Source of the DNA: Martinezella lusitana
GTDB taxonomy: Bacteria; Pseudomonadota; Alphaproteobacteria; Rhizobiales; Rhizobiaceae
Length of the DNA stretch: 64,000 bases
NCBI RefSeq assembly: GCF_010668395.1
Contig: NZ_WUEY01000008.1
Span: 1 to 64,000 of the forward strand
Direction: 5' to 3'
How positions within the stretch are numbered: the first letter of the stretch is position 1; each line of letters starts with the position of its first letter. Below the pieces are notes generated by a model. That model saw only the letters and a list, made by a program, of their open reading frames with translations. It did not search any database and was not told where the DNA came from. Below are positions 17,150 to 25,020 of the stretch, one piece after another. The position numbers and the translations under genes were made by a program.

Positions 17150-18106
17150 TTAATTGCCAGCCATCGCCTTCAGATTTGCAGCATAGGCGTCGACGTCATC
17201 CTTGCCGATGATCTTCGTCGGGATGATGATCAGCTTGCTGTCCGGAATGCCCGACTTGTCGCCCTTCAGATAGGCGGCCATCAGCTTCATGCCCTGGTAG
17301 GCCCAGAGATAGGGCTGCTGTACGACGGTGCCGGCAATGGTGCCTTCCTTGACGCCGCCGAGCGTGATCGGATCGTCATCGAAGCCGACGACGGTGATCT
17401 GGCCGAGCTTGCCGGCTTCACGCAGCGCCTCGTAGATGCGCGGTGTGTTGTAGGAGTAGAAGCCGACCATGCAGGTCACGTCCGGGCTTGCAACCAGTGC
17501 GTCTTCGACGTTCTTCTTTGCTCTCGTCTGGTCGATGTCGTCGCCGCGCACGTCAACCAGTTCGATCTTCGTGCCGGCTATGCCGTCCTTCATGCCCTGG
17601 ATGCGCTCCTTGGCATTGTCGGCGCCGAGAAGGCCGACGAAGCCGATGCACTTGCCGCCGTTCGGCAGGGCCTTCTTGGCGATTTCGGCCGCCTGCTTGC
17701 CTGCATCGACGTTCGAAGAGCCGATATAGGCGACGCGGTTCGTGTCGGGCGCGTCGCTGTCGGTGGTAAACAGCGCGGTTTCCGAACCGATCTTGTTCAA
17801 TCCGTCGGTCGAGGTCTTGGGATCGACTGCGGAAACCATGATCCCCTTGACGCCGGCGGCAACGAGGTCTTCCATCAGTCGCTGCTGGATGGCGACCGAG
17901 GATTGCTCGGGATACTTCAGTTCCATATCGAAGTCAGGCAGTTCGGCCTGGGCCTTCTTGACGCCGGCTTCGGCGGCTTTCCAGAAGTCGGATGCGCCGT
18001 TGACCACAAATGCGAGCGTCGGCTTGTCGGCGGCGTAGGTTGCCGATGCATAGCTTAGCATCAGCCCTGCCGCAAAGGCGGCAGCACCTCGTCTTAGATA
18101 CTTCAT
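17150..18106 (-). CDS. Ribose-type ABC substrate-binding protein, RbsB-like
   Basis: A 318-residue type 1 periplasmic-binding protein. ATG at 18106 follows GGGAGGA; an upstream frame to 18223 lacks a signal. The signal peptide ends YAA near residue 25. Motifs: TLAFVVNGASDFWKAAEAGVKKAQAELPD, GVKGIMVSAVDP, VAYIGSSNVDAGKQAAEIAKKALP and TVVGFDDDP. It captures a sugar-like ligand for the adjacent ATPase and permease. The divergent LacI gene is the likely local regulator. Confidence 0.9.
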   Translation of the reverse strand: MKYLRRGAAAFAAGLMLSYASATYAADKPTLAFVVNGASDFWKAAEAGVKKAQAELPDFDMELKYPEQSSVAIQQRLMEDLVAAGVKGIMVSAVDPKTSTDGLNKIGSETALFTTDSDAPDTNRVAYIGSSNVDAGKQAAEIAKKALPNGGKCIGFVGLLGADNAKERIQGMKDGIAGTKIELVDVRGDDIDQTRAKKNVEDALVASPDVTCMVGFYSYNTPRIYEALREAGKLGQITVVGFDDDPITLGGVKEGTIAGTVVQQPYLWAYQGMKLMAAYLKGDKSGIPDSKLIIIPTKIIGKDDVDAYAANLKAMAGN

Positions 18107-18232
18107 GATCATCCTCCCATAGACCCGCTGGCGGGATCTAGTTGCAAATCGCGGCGGATCGTCCTGCACCCCCTCCAAGGGTTTCTCGCCAAGCGAGATG
18201 CGGCACGTCCAACCACAACGCAACGGTATACG

Positions 18233-18261
18233 ACTAATTTCGATTAGTAAATAGAATTAGT
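18233..18261. promoter_or_regulatory. LacI-type operator with third half-site
   Basis: In the 365-bp gap between the divergent rbsB-like and lacI-like genes, ACTAAT (18233-18238) and ATTAGT (18243-18248) form a 16-bp dyad. A further ATTAGT lies at 18256-18261, 13 bp after the previous copy. The surroundings are AT-rich and promoter-like. The rest of the gap (18262-18471) holds no other clear signal except the ribosome site for the LacI gene. Confidence 0.5.
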
Positions 18262-18471
18262 AATACAAATCGGCGTTGGACGCGCGCCATAGCGGGGAAA
18301 GCGTCGTTTCCCGTGTTATTCCAGTGGCATGTCGCTGTAAATTTGTGGGTGATCTCCCAATTTATCATCGCACCAGTTGCCGAACTCGCTCCATTGGTGA
18401 TAATAAATATTAGCGAAGCCGGTGGTGGGATCCGTTGGCCGGCCTCGTTTCACGGGAGATGAGACGCAATC

Positions 18472-19614
18472 ATGAAGAAGATATCGGCCGCAAACGGCGA
18501 TCAGACGGCCGACGACAGCCGGGGCTCGAAGCGAAACGGCCGCCGCCCCGGCGCCAGGGTCACGATGACCGATATCGCCAAGGCCGCCGGTTGCTCGCAG
18601 ACCGCGGTATCCTTCGTCCTGAACAATACGCCGGGCATGCGCCTGTCGCAGCAGACCCGCGACAAGGTGATCGAGGCTGCCCGCCAGCTCGGCTACGTCG
18701 CGCCGGTGCTTTCCACTCCGCCTGCGCTTCTGTCTCCCTCGCAGCTGGACGGGGTGATCGGCTTTGCCGTCGATCAGCTCGCCACCAGCCCGGAGGCGGT
18801 CGTTGCGATCGAGGGCGCGCGCCAGGCGTCCTGGAATGCCGGGAACGTGCTGCTCGTCGCGCAAACCATGAGCGATCCGATCATGGAGCCGAGAGCGCTT
18901 CAGGCCTTGAGCAACAGCGGGATCTCCGCGCTCATCTACATGACGATCTTCACCCGCGAAGTCGAGGTTCCGGACTATCTCTACGACCTCAACATTCCGA
19001 TCGTCCTTCTGAATTGCTATACGTCCGACTACGCCTTTCCGGCTGTCGTTCCAAGCGAGATAGCCGGCGGCCAGACGGCGACCCGGCATCTGATCTCGCA
19101 CGGCCACCATCGCATCGCCACGATCACGGGCGAGCCATGGATGCAGGCAGCACAGGATCGTCTCACCGGTTATCGCCGGGCCCTGGCGACGGCGGACATT
19201 CCCTTCGATCCGGAGCTGGTCATCGAGGGCGACTGGTCGGCGAGCGCCGGCTATTCCGGAACGATGAAGCTATTGTCGCTCGCCGAGCGCCCGACCGCGA
19301 TCTTTTGCCAGAACGACCGCACCGCCATCGGATGCTATGAAGCGCTCAAGGAAGCCGGGCTTCGCATTCCCGAGGACATGTCGGTCATGGGCTATGACGA
19401 TGAAGACATCTGCCGCCATCTCGTGCCGCCGCTGACGACGTCCGTGCTTCCCCACATGGCCATGGGCCAATGGGCGATCGAGCATCTCGAAACCGCTGTC
19501 TTGCCGCGCGAGCGCCGCTACCAGATCACCAAGCTCGAATGCTCCCTTGTCAAGCGCGCATCCGTTGCCGCTCCGGCCGGCCTCACGGCTGGGCGCAAGA
19601 CCCGGAAAGTCTGA
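18472..19614 (+). CDS. LacI-family transcriptional regulator
   Basis: A 380-residue LacI protein. After a basic 30-residue extension, VTMTDIAKAAGCSQTAVSFVLNN is the classical LacI helix-turn-helix, followed by hinge LSQQTRDKVIEAARQLGY and an RbsB-like effector domain (PTAIFCQNDRTAIGCYEAL, GYDDEDICRHLVPPLTTS). The divergent ribose-type transporter is the expected target and its imported ligand the likely inducer. The N-terminal extension is longer than usual; an internal ATG at codon 32 is a possible alternative start. Confidence 0.92.
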   Translation: MKKISAANGDQTADDSRGSKRNGRRPGARVTMTDIAKAAGCSQTAVSFVLNNTPGMRLSQQTRDKVIEAARQLGYVAPVLSTPPALLSPSQLDGVIGFAVDQLATSPEAVVAIEGARQASWNAGNVLLVAQTMSDPIMEPRALQALSNSGISALIYMTIFTREVEVPDYLYDLNIPIVLLNCYTSDYAFPAVVPSEIAGGQTATRHLISHGHHRIATITGEPWMQAAQDRLTGYRRALATADIPFDPELVIEGDWSASAGYSGTMKLLSLAERPTAIFCQNDRTAIGCYEALKEAGLRIPEDMSVMGYDDEDICRHLVPPLTTSVLPHMAMGQWAIEHLETAVLPRERRYQITKLECSLVKRASVAAPAGLTAGRKTRKV

Positions 19615-19627
19615 CGGAAGCAACGAT

Positions 19628-19649
19628 GCCGGTCTCGGGACCGGCTTCT
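19628..19649 (+). terminator. Probable terminator of lacI-like gene
   Basis: GCCGGTC/GACCGGC arms with a TCGG tetraloop start 13 bp after the stop codon and are followed by TTCT. Compact GC stem and tetraloop fit an intrinsic terminator, though the T-run is short. Confidence 0.5.
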
Positions 19650-19868
19650 AAGCGCGAGCGGCCTGTCTGCTCGCCTGCTGCCGGATATCGGCCGCCCCGC
19701 CACATTTCCGTCGTCGTGCAGACCGCTCGGACAGAATGGGCCCAATGGTAAGTGCGCAATCGACGTTCTTGCCCGTCGAACCGATGGAAGCCCATGAATT
19801 CAATCTGAAAGCGGATGCCATCGTGCGAATGGATGAATTGAAAAGCGGCCGCATTCGGGCGCCTTATG

Positions 19869-19916
19869 TATCGGGGCGAGACGTAGAAGGGCGGTTTCTT
19901 TCGTTAGGCCCCGATA
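19869..19916 (+). repeat. Long-loop inverted repeat in leader of glycosyltransferase gene
   Basis: TATCGGGGC (19869-19877) and GCCCCGATA (19908-19916) can pair over a 30-nt loop, ending 25 bp before the glycosyltransferase start. The remainder of the 19650-19941 gap shows no convincing gene; a 100-codon frame from 19736 overlaps the next gene and has no family features. Confidence 0.35.
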
Positions 19917-19941
19917 ACACAAGCGGGCGAGTTGCTGATCC

Positions 19942-21153
19942 ATGCGTCTCATACTTGTCAACGATGTTTCGACCGTTCGCGGTGGCGCGACCAAGGTGGC
20001 GCTGCAATGTCTTGAGGCGAGCCGTGACGCAGGCCTGACCTGTGCCATGCTGGTCGGCGACGATGGCGAAGGCCTGAAGCCCCGCTTTGCCGAAATCCGC
20101 ACCGTTGCGCTGGGCGAGCGGCCTCTTCGGGAGGGCCCGACAGTCGCCGATGTCTTTGCGAAGAGCTACAACAGACGCGCCTATGAGGCGATGGAAGGGT
20201 TGCTTCGGGAATCGAACGAGGAGACCGTCGTCCATGTGCACGGCTGGTCGCAGATCCTGTCTCCCTCGATCTTCTACGCGCTGGCCAAGCACAAGGCCAA
20301 AGTCATCGTTACGGCGCACGATTTCTTCCTGAATTGTCCCAACGGAGGGCTTATCAATTTCCGCAGCGGCCATGTCTGCACGGTCAAGCCGCTATCCGCC
20401 GCATGCCTGACGACCAATTGCGACAAGCGCAGCTATTTCCACAAGCTCTGGCGTTTCCGCCGGGCCTTGACCCAGCAGGGCGTGGGCGAGGAGTTCTGGA
20501 GCCGCGTCGGCATCGTGCTGGCGCATGAAAACATGGAAGCGCATCTGCGCTCCGGCCCGCTGCAGCACTTCACGACCTTGCGCACACCGACGGAGCCGTT
20601 GACGCAGGGACCGGTGGCGGCGTGGCGCAACCGCCATACAGTCTTTCTCGGCCGCATGTGCTGGGAAAAGGGGGTGCGGACACTGGCGGACGCGCTTAAC
20701 AAAACGGGGCGAACGGCAAGGCTCATCGGGCGCGGACCGTTGCTTGCGGAGATGCAGCAGGCGCTCCCGCATTGCTTCGTGCCTGGCTGGCTGAGCGATG
20801 AAGAGGTGACAAGGCTTGCCGGGGAGGCGCGCGTTTTCGTCATGCCCTCGCGCATGCCCGAGCCCTATGGCCTGGTTGCGGCCGAGGCATTGATGTCCGG
20901 CATCCCGGTCATCGTCAGCAGCAATGCGCTGATAGCGGCGGAAGTCGCGAGCAACGGGGCCGGCCTGGTTTTCGATAGCGGCGATGCGGATTCGCTGGCC
21001 GAGAAATTGGCCGAGACCGACGACGACCATCTCATGCGAAGACTGAGCGAAGGAGCATTTGCACTTGGCAAACGCATCGCGCCGAGCAGAGCGGAATGGG
21101 CGCGTCGCATGGTGGACATCTATATGGGGCGCAGCGGTTTTCTGGCGCATTAG
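19942..21153 (+). CDS. Glycosyltransferase family 4 protein
   Basis: A 403-residue GT-B fold glycosyltransferase. The donor-binding domain holds HTVFLGRMCWEKGVRTLADAL and the E-x7-E motif EPYGLVAAEALMSGIPVI (GT4 nucleotide-sugar site). An N-terminal RGGATKVAL glycine loop and four cysteines (132, 146, 155, 160, in NCPNGG to TNCDK) mark a GT4 branch that may bind a metal. It is followed after 12 bp by an epimerase gene, so both probably act on a surface polysaccharide or glycolipid. Acceptor and sugar unknown. Confidence 0.85.
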   Translation: MRLILVNDVSTVRGGATKVALQCLEASRDAGLTCAMLVGDDGEGLKPRFAEIRTVALGERPLREGPTVADVFAKSYNRRAYEAMEGLLRESNEETVVHVHGWSQILSPSIFYALAKHKAKVIVTAHDFFLNCPNGGLINFRSGHVCTVKPLSAACLTTNCDKRSYFHKLWRFRRALTQQGVGEEFWSRVGIVLAHENMEAHLRSGPLQHFTTLRTPTEPLTQGPVAAWRNRHTVFLGRMCWEKGVRTLADALNKTGRTARLIGRGPLLAEMQQALPHCFVPGWLSDEEVTRLAGEARVFVMPSRMPEPYGLVAAEALMSGIPVIVSSNALIAAEVASNGAGLVFDSGDADSLAEKLAETDDDHLMRRLSEGAFALGKRIAPSRAEWARRMVDIYMGRSGFLAH

Positions 21154-21165
21154 TGGGGGTGGATG

Positions 21166-22155
21166 ATGGCACATGCTTTGGTGACGGGCGGCTGCGGGTT
21201 CGTGGGGCGGCATCTTGTCCGTCGGCTTCTTGCCGAAGGGCTCGACGTCGTCTGCGTCGATTCACTGGTCGCCGGGACAGGAGCGCTTCATCCCGATCTG
21301 TGGCAGGGTTTCGGGCGCTCCCGCTTCGTCTTTCTCCAGGAAGACTGCCGCGCATTCTTTGCCCGTCCGGCCGAGCATTTTGACTATGTCTTCCATCTGG
21401 CAGCGCTGGTCGGCGGCCGCGTGACGCTGGAGACGCAGGCGCTCGATGTCGCAGAGGATCTGGCGGTCGATGCGGCGCTATGGCAGTGGGCGTCGCGGGC
21501 CAATCCCGGTTCGGTGGTTTTCTTCAGCTCCAGCGCGGCCTATCCGGTATCGCTGCAGACAGCCGAGAATCATCGGCTGCTGTCGGAGGACATGATCAAC
21601 TTCGACGCTGCCGTCGGCGTGCCCGATCTCAGCTATGGCTGGGCAAAGCTGACCGGCGAGTACCTGATGAAGCTCTATGTCGAGCGCTACGGCCGGAGGG
21701 CCATCGCCTACAGGCCGTTCAGCGGCTATGGCGAGGATCAGGATCTTGCCTATCCTTTCCCGGCGATCTGCCGCCGCCTGCTGGCGGAAAGAGGGGCTGC
21801 GGAAGTCTTCGTCTGGGGCTCGGGCCGGCAGTGCCGCGACTTCATCCACATTTCCGACTGTATCGAGTTCATCTGGCGGACGAAGGAACTGCTTCCCGAC
21901 GGCGCGAGCCTCAATCTTTCGACCGGCATTGCCACCTCCTTCATGGAGCTGGCCGAGACCGCCTGCCGGCAGATCGGCTGGCAGCCAGCCGTCGTCGGCC
22001 GGTCGAGCCGTCCCGAAGGCGTTTTTTACCGCTGCGGCGATACGGCCCTTCAAAGATCCTACGGACTGACGCCGTCGATCAGCCTGGAAACGGGGATCAT
22101 GCAGATGCTGGAGTATCTGCAATCCGAGTCGGCGCCATATGCGCTCGCCATCTGA
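21166..22155 (+). CDS. NAD-dependent nucleotide-sugar epimerase/dehydratase
   Basis: An extended short-chain dehydrogenase of 329 residues. GGCGFVGRHLVRRLL is the NAD-binding loop, FFSSSAAYP carries the catalytic Ser region, and SYGWAK is the YxxxK pair. The C-terminal half has RPFSGYGEDQD and RDFIHISDC, as in UDP/GDP-sugar epimerases. Two adjacent ATGs (21163, 21166) are possible; the second is better spaced from GGGGG. Cotranscribed with the glycosyltransferase, it probably supplies its activated sugar. Confidence 0.85.
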   Translation: MAHALVTGGCGFVGRHLVRRLLAEGLDVVCVDSLVAGTGALHPDLWQGFGRSRFVFLQEDCRAFFARPAEHFDYVFHLAALVGGRVTLETQALDVAEDLAVDAALWQWASRANPGSVVFFSSSAAYPVSLQTAENHRLLSEDMINFDAAVGVPDLSYGWAKLTGEYLMKLYVERYGRRAIAYRPFSGYGEDQDLAYPFPAICRRLLAERGAAEVFVWGSGRQCRDFIHISDCIEFIWRTKELLPDGASLNLSTGIATSFMELAETACRQIGWQPAVVGRSSRPEGVFYRCGDTALQRSYGLTPSISLETGIMQMLEYLQSESAPYALAI

Positions 22156-22189
22156 ACCGTGATCGGCCGGTTCCTGCGGAAGTCCTCGC

Positions 22190-22217
22190 TTGTCAATGTG
22201 GCGGGCGCGGATATAAC
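22190..22217 (+). promoter_or_regulatory. Sigma-70-like promoter for coxC
   Basis: TTGTCA (22190-22195), a 16-bp spacer and TATAAC (22212-22217). A transcript from here would start near 22224, which excludes the longer open frame beginning at 22159 and supports the coxC start at 22273. Confidence 0.5.
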
Positions 22218-22272
22218 CTTTATCCATAGGAGAGGCCGCGCCCGTGGAGGAGAAGGCGCGACCGCAGATGTC

Positions 22273-23493
22273 ATGTTCGCTGGGCACGATCCGTTTCTCG
22301 TGGCGCTTTCGATAGCGGTCGCGATCATGGGTGGCTATACCGGCTTCGGCTTGGCCGCCCGCATCCGCAGTTCGCCTTCGGTCAACCGCAGGCTGATGCT
22401 TGCCGGCGCCGCGGCGTTTCTGGCGTTCGGCATCTGGACGATGCATTTCATCGGCATGCTGGCTGCGCCGATGCCGGCCGATGCCGTCTATCTCGTGCTT
22501 CCGACCGTGGTGTCCTTCCTGATCTGCGCGCTGGTCGTCGGCGTCTCCCTCTATTTCGTCAGCATCGGCGAGCCCTCGCGATTGCGGATCCTCGCGTCGG
22601 CGCTCCTGCTCGGGCTCGGCATTGCCTCCATGCATTATGTCGGCATTCACGGCCTTGCCGGCCACTTCGGCATCGAGCACGACTACGGGATGGTCGCGCT
22701 TTCCGTCGTCATCGCCATCGTTGCCGCCTATGGCGGCTTGCGGATCTATCTCGCGCGCCATGGCGGCTTCAGGCTTGCCTTCAGCGCGGTAGCCTTCGGC
22801 ATCGCCGTTTCGGGCATGCATTACACCGCCATGTACGGCATGCATTTCCGACCCGCCGGCGGCATGGATCATGCCATGGCGATGGATGGGTTGACGGCCT
22901 CGCCGCAGGTGCTGGCGCTGATCGTCGCGCTGCTGTGCTTCCTGATCACCGTCGGCTTTCTGCTGTTTCTCGTGCCGGAAGCCCGCCAGCGGCCCGCTGC
23001 GGTCCCCGCCGATCAAGAGATCGTGTCCGGTGAGGACGGGAGCGGGCCGGAGGAGGAGCATCCGCCGGTCGTTCGGCCCCGGACGATCGTCGGCCCGCTT
23101 GCGGGCCTCGGCCAGCCACCGCAGCGTTCGACGGCGACGCGGGTGCCGATCGAGGCGGCGAACGGGACGCAATTCATCGACGCCGTCGAGATCCGCAGCA
23201 TCCGCGCCGACGCCCACTACACGCTCGTCCATGACGGCCAGCGCGAACGCATGTGTCCATGGCCGATTTCCGAGGCGGAGGCGCAGCTCTGTCCCGATAT
23301 CTTCATGCGCGTCCATCGCAGCCATATCGTGGCGGTGCCGCATATCACCTTCATCCGCAGGGAAGGGGATGGGGCCATGGTGGAACTGGATGGCGTCGTT
23401 CCTCACCTGGTTCCGGTCAGTCGCGCCAAGATAGCGGAGCTGAAGTCCCGCCTCGGTCTTGCCAGGGGCGAGACGACGAAAGCTTCGAGATAG
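22273..23493 (+). CDS. coxC: MHYT-LytTR membrane regulator of CO dehydrogenase genes
   Basis: A 406-residue protein with seven predicted membrane helices carrying three MHYT-type motifs (TMHFIGM, SMHYVGIH, GMHYTAMYGMH). An acidic linker and a C-terminal LytTR DNA-binding domain (DAVEIRSIRADAHYTLVHDG, FMRVHRSHIVAV) follow. CoxC and CoxH of Oligotropha carboxidovorans share this layout; MHYT domains are proposed to bind copper and sense gases such as CO, O2 or NO. The ATG at 22273 is chosen because the MHYT domain starts there and a promoter lies at 22190-22217; ribosome-site spacing is not ideal. It lies directly upstream of coxMSL. Confidence 0.85.
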   Translation: MFAGHDPFLVALSIAVAIMGGYTGFGLAARIRSSPSVNRRLMLAGAAAFLAFGIWTMHFIGMLAAPMPADAVYLVLPTVVSFLICALVVGVSLYFVSIGEPSRLRILASALLLGLGIASMHYVGIHGLAGHFGIEHDYGMVALSVVIAIVAAYGGLRIYLARHGGFRLAFSAVAFGIAVSGMHYTAMYGMHFRPAGGMDHAMAMDGLTASPQVLALIVALLCFLITVGFLLFLVPEARQRPAAVPADQEIVSGEDGSGPEEEHPPVVRPRTIVGPLAGLGQPPQRSTATRVPIEAANGTQFIDAVEIRSIRADAHYTLVHDGQRERMCPWPISEAEAQLCPDIFMRVHRSHIVAVPHITFIRREGDGAMVELDGVVPHLVPVSRAKIAELKSRLGLARGETTKASR

Positions 23494-23508
23494 GCCAGCC
23501 GGCCTGAC

Positions 23509-23541
23509 GCAGTTCGTGCGCCGAATACCGCCGTTCGTGCG
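23509..23541 (+). promoter_or_regulatory. LytTR-type direct repeat upstream of coxMSL
   Basis: GTTCGTGCG occurs twice (23512-23520 and 23533-23541) with exactly 12 bp between, a 21-bp period. The LytTR 9-mers (GCAGTTCGT at 23509, GCCGTTCGT at 23530) each fit 8 of 9 positions of the LytTR consensus as I remember it. The site lies 16 bp after the coxC stop and 104 bp before coxM. It is the natural CoxC binding site. A hairpin with CCTTGCC/GGCAAGG arms follows at 23577-23599. Confidence 0.6.
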
Positions 23542-23645
23542 AAACTCAACCCTTGGTGATTGATTTTCCCTCCTCTCCTTGCCTGCACCGGCGGCAAGGG
23601 AAATGCTCGATTTGCGTCGTGCTCCGATCGAACGGGAGGAAGATC

Positions 23646-24509
23646 ATGATACCGGGCGCATTCGATTTCCATCGGCCGGAAAGCGTGGCCGATGCGATCA
23701 GGCTTCTTTCCGAACTTGGCGACGAGGCACGGCCGCTTGCGGGCGGGCATAGCCTTATACCCATGATGAAACTGCGGCTTGCCGCGCCCGAGCATCTCAT
23801 CGATCTGCACGGCATTGCGGCCCTTAGGGGCATCCGGCGCGAAGGCGATCTTGTCGTCATCGGCGCGATGACGACGCAGCACGACCTTGTGGTCTCTCCG
23901 GAGATCTCGAGCTTGCTGCCGATCCTCAAGGAGACGGCGCTGCTGATTGCCGACCCGCAGGTGCGGTATCGCGGCACGATCGGCGGCAATGTCGCAAACG
24001 GCGACCCCGGCAATGACATGCCGGCGCTGATGCTCACCCTCGATGCACGCTATCGTCTCGACGGGCCGAGCGGGCGGCGTGAAATCGCCGCCGCCGACTT
24101 CTATCAAGGGGCCTATTTCACGGCATTGGAGCCCGGAGAGCTGCTGACGGAGATCGTCATCCCGCAACCGGCAGAGGGACACGGCTACGCCTACGAGAAG
24201 CTCAAGCGCAAGATCGGGGATTATGCGACTGCGGCCGCTGCCGTCGTGCTCACCCTCTCCGGCGGCAAGGTCGCAAGCTGTCGTATCGGCCTTACCAACC
24301 TTTCAGAGACCGCGCTGCTTGCCGAAGATGCTGCCGCGGCGGTTGTCGGAACGAGTCTCGACGAGGCGAGCCTGCAGAAGGCGGCCCAGCTTGCGCAGGC
24401 GATCATGCAGCCGGCCGCCGATGGACGCGGGCCTGCCGAATATCGAAGACATGTTGGCGGCATCATGGTCGTGCGCGCGCTGAAACGCGCCGCCGCCCGG
24501 GCCGCGTGA
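23646..24509 (+). CDS. coxM: Aerobic CO dehydrogenase, FAD subunit
   Basis: The medium (flavoprotein) subunit, 287 residues, normal for CoxM. FAD-binding motifs AGGHSLIPMMKLR (near residue 32) and TIGGNVANGDPGNDMP (near residue 115) are intact. It passes electrons from the iron-sulfur subunit via FAD to the quinone pool. The ATG at 23646 follows GGGAGGAAG; an earlier frame start at 23553 lacks a ribosome site. It begins the MSL structural operon. Confidence 0.95.
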   Translation: MIPGAFDFHRPESVADAIRLLSELGDEARPLAGGHSLIPMMKLRLAAPEHLIDLHGIAALRGIRREGDLVVIGAMTTQHDLVVSPEISSLLPILKETALLIADPQVRYRGTIGGNVANGDPGNDMPALMLTLDARYRLDGPSGRREIAAADFYQGAYFTALEPGELLTEIVIPQPAEGHGYAYEKLKRKIGDYATAAAAVVLTLSGGKVASCRIGLTNLSETALLAEDAAAAVVGTSLDEASLQKAAQLAQAIMQPAADGRGPAEYRRHVGGIMVVRALKRAAARAA

Positions 24510-24519
24510 GGAGACGACG

Positions 24520-25016
<497 letters not shown>

Positions 25017-25020
<4 letters not shown>

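Noticed and set aside
19736..20038. 100-codon frame before and into the glycosyltransferase gene
   Set aside because: Overlaps the real gene by about 100 bp, no homology features.
21478..23406. 642-codon minus-strand open frame
   Set aside because: Opposite the epimerase and coxC genes, whose domains are clear; no features of its own.
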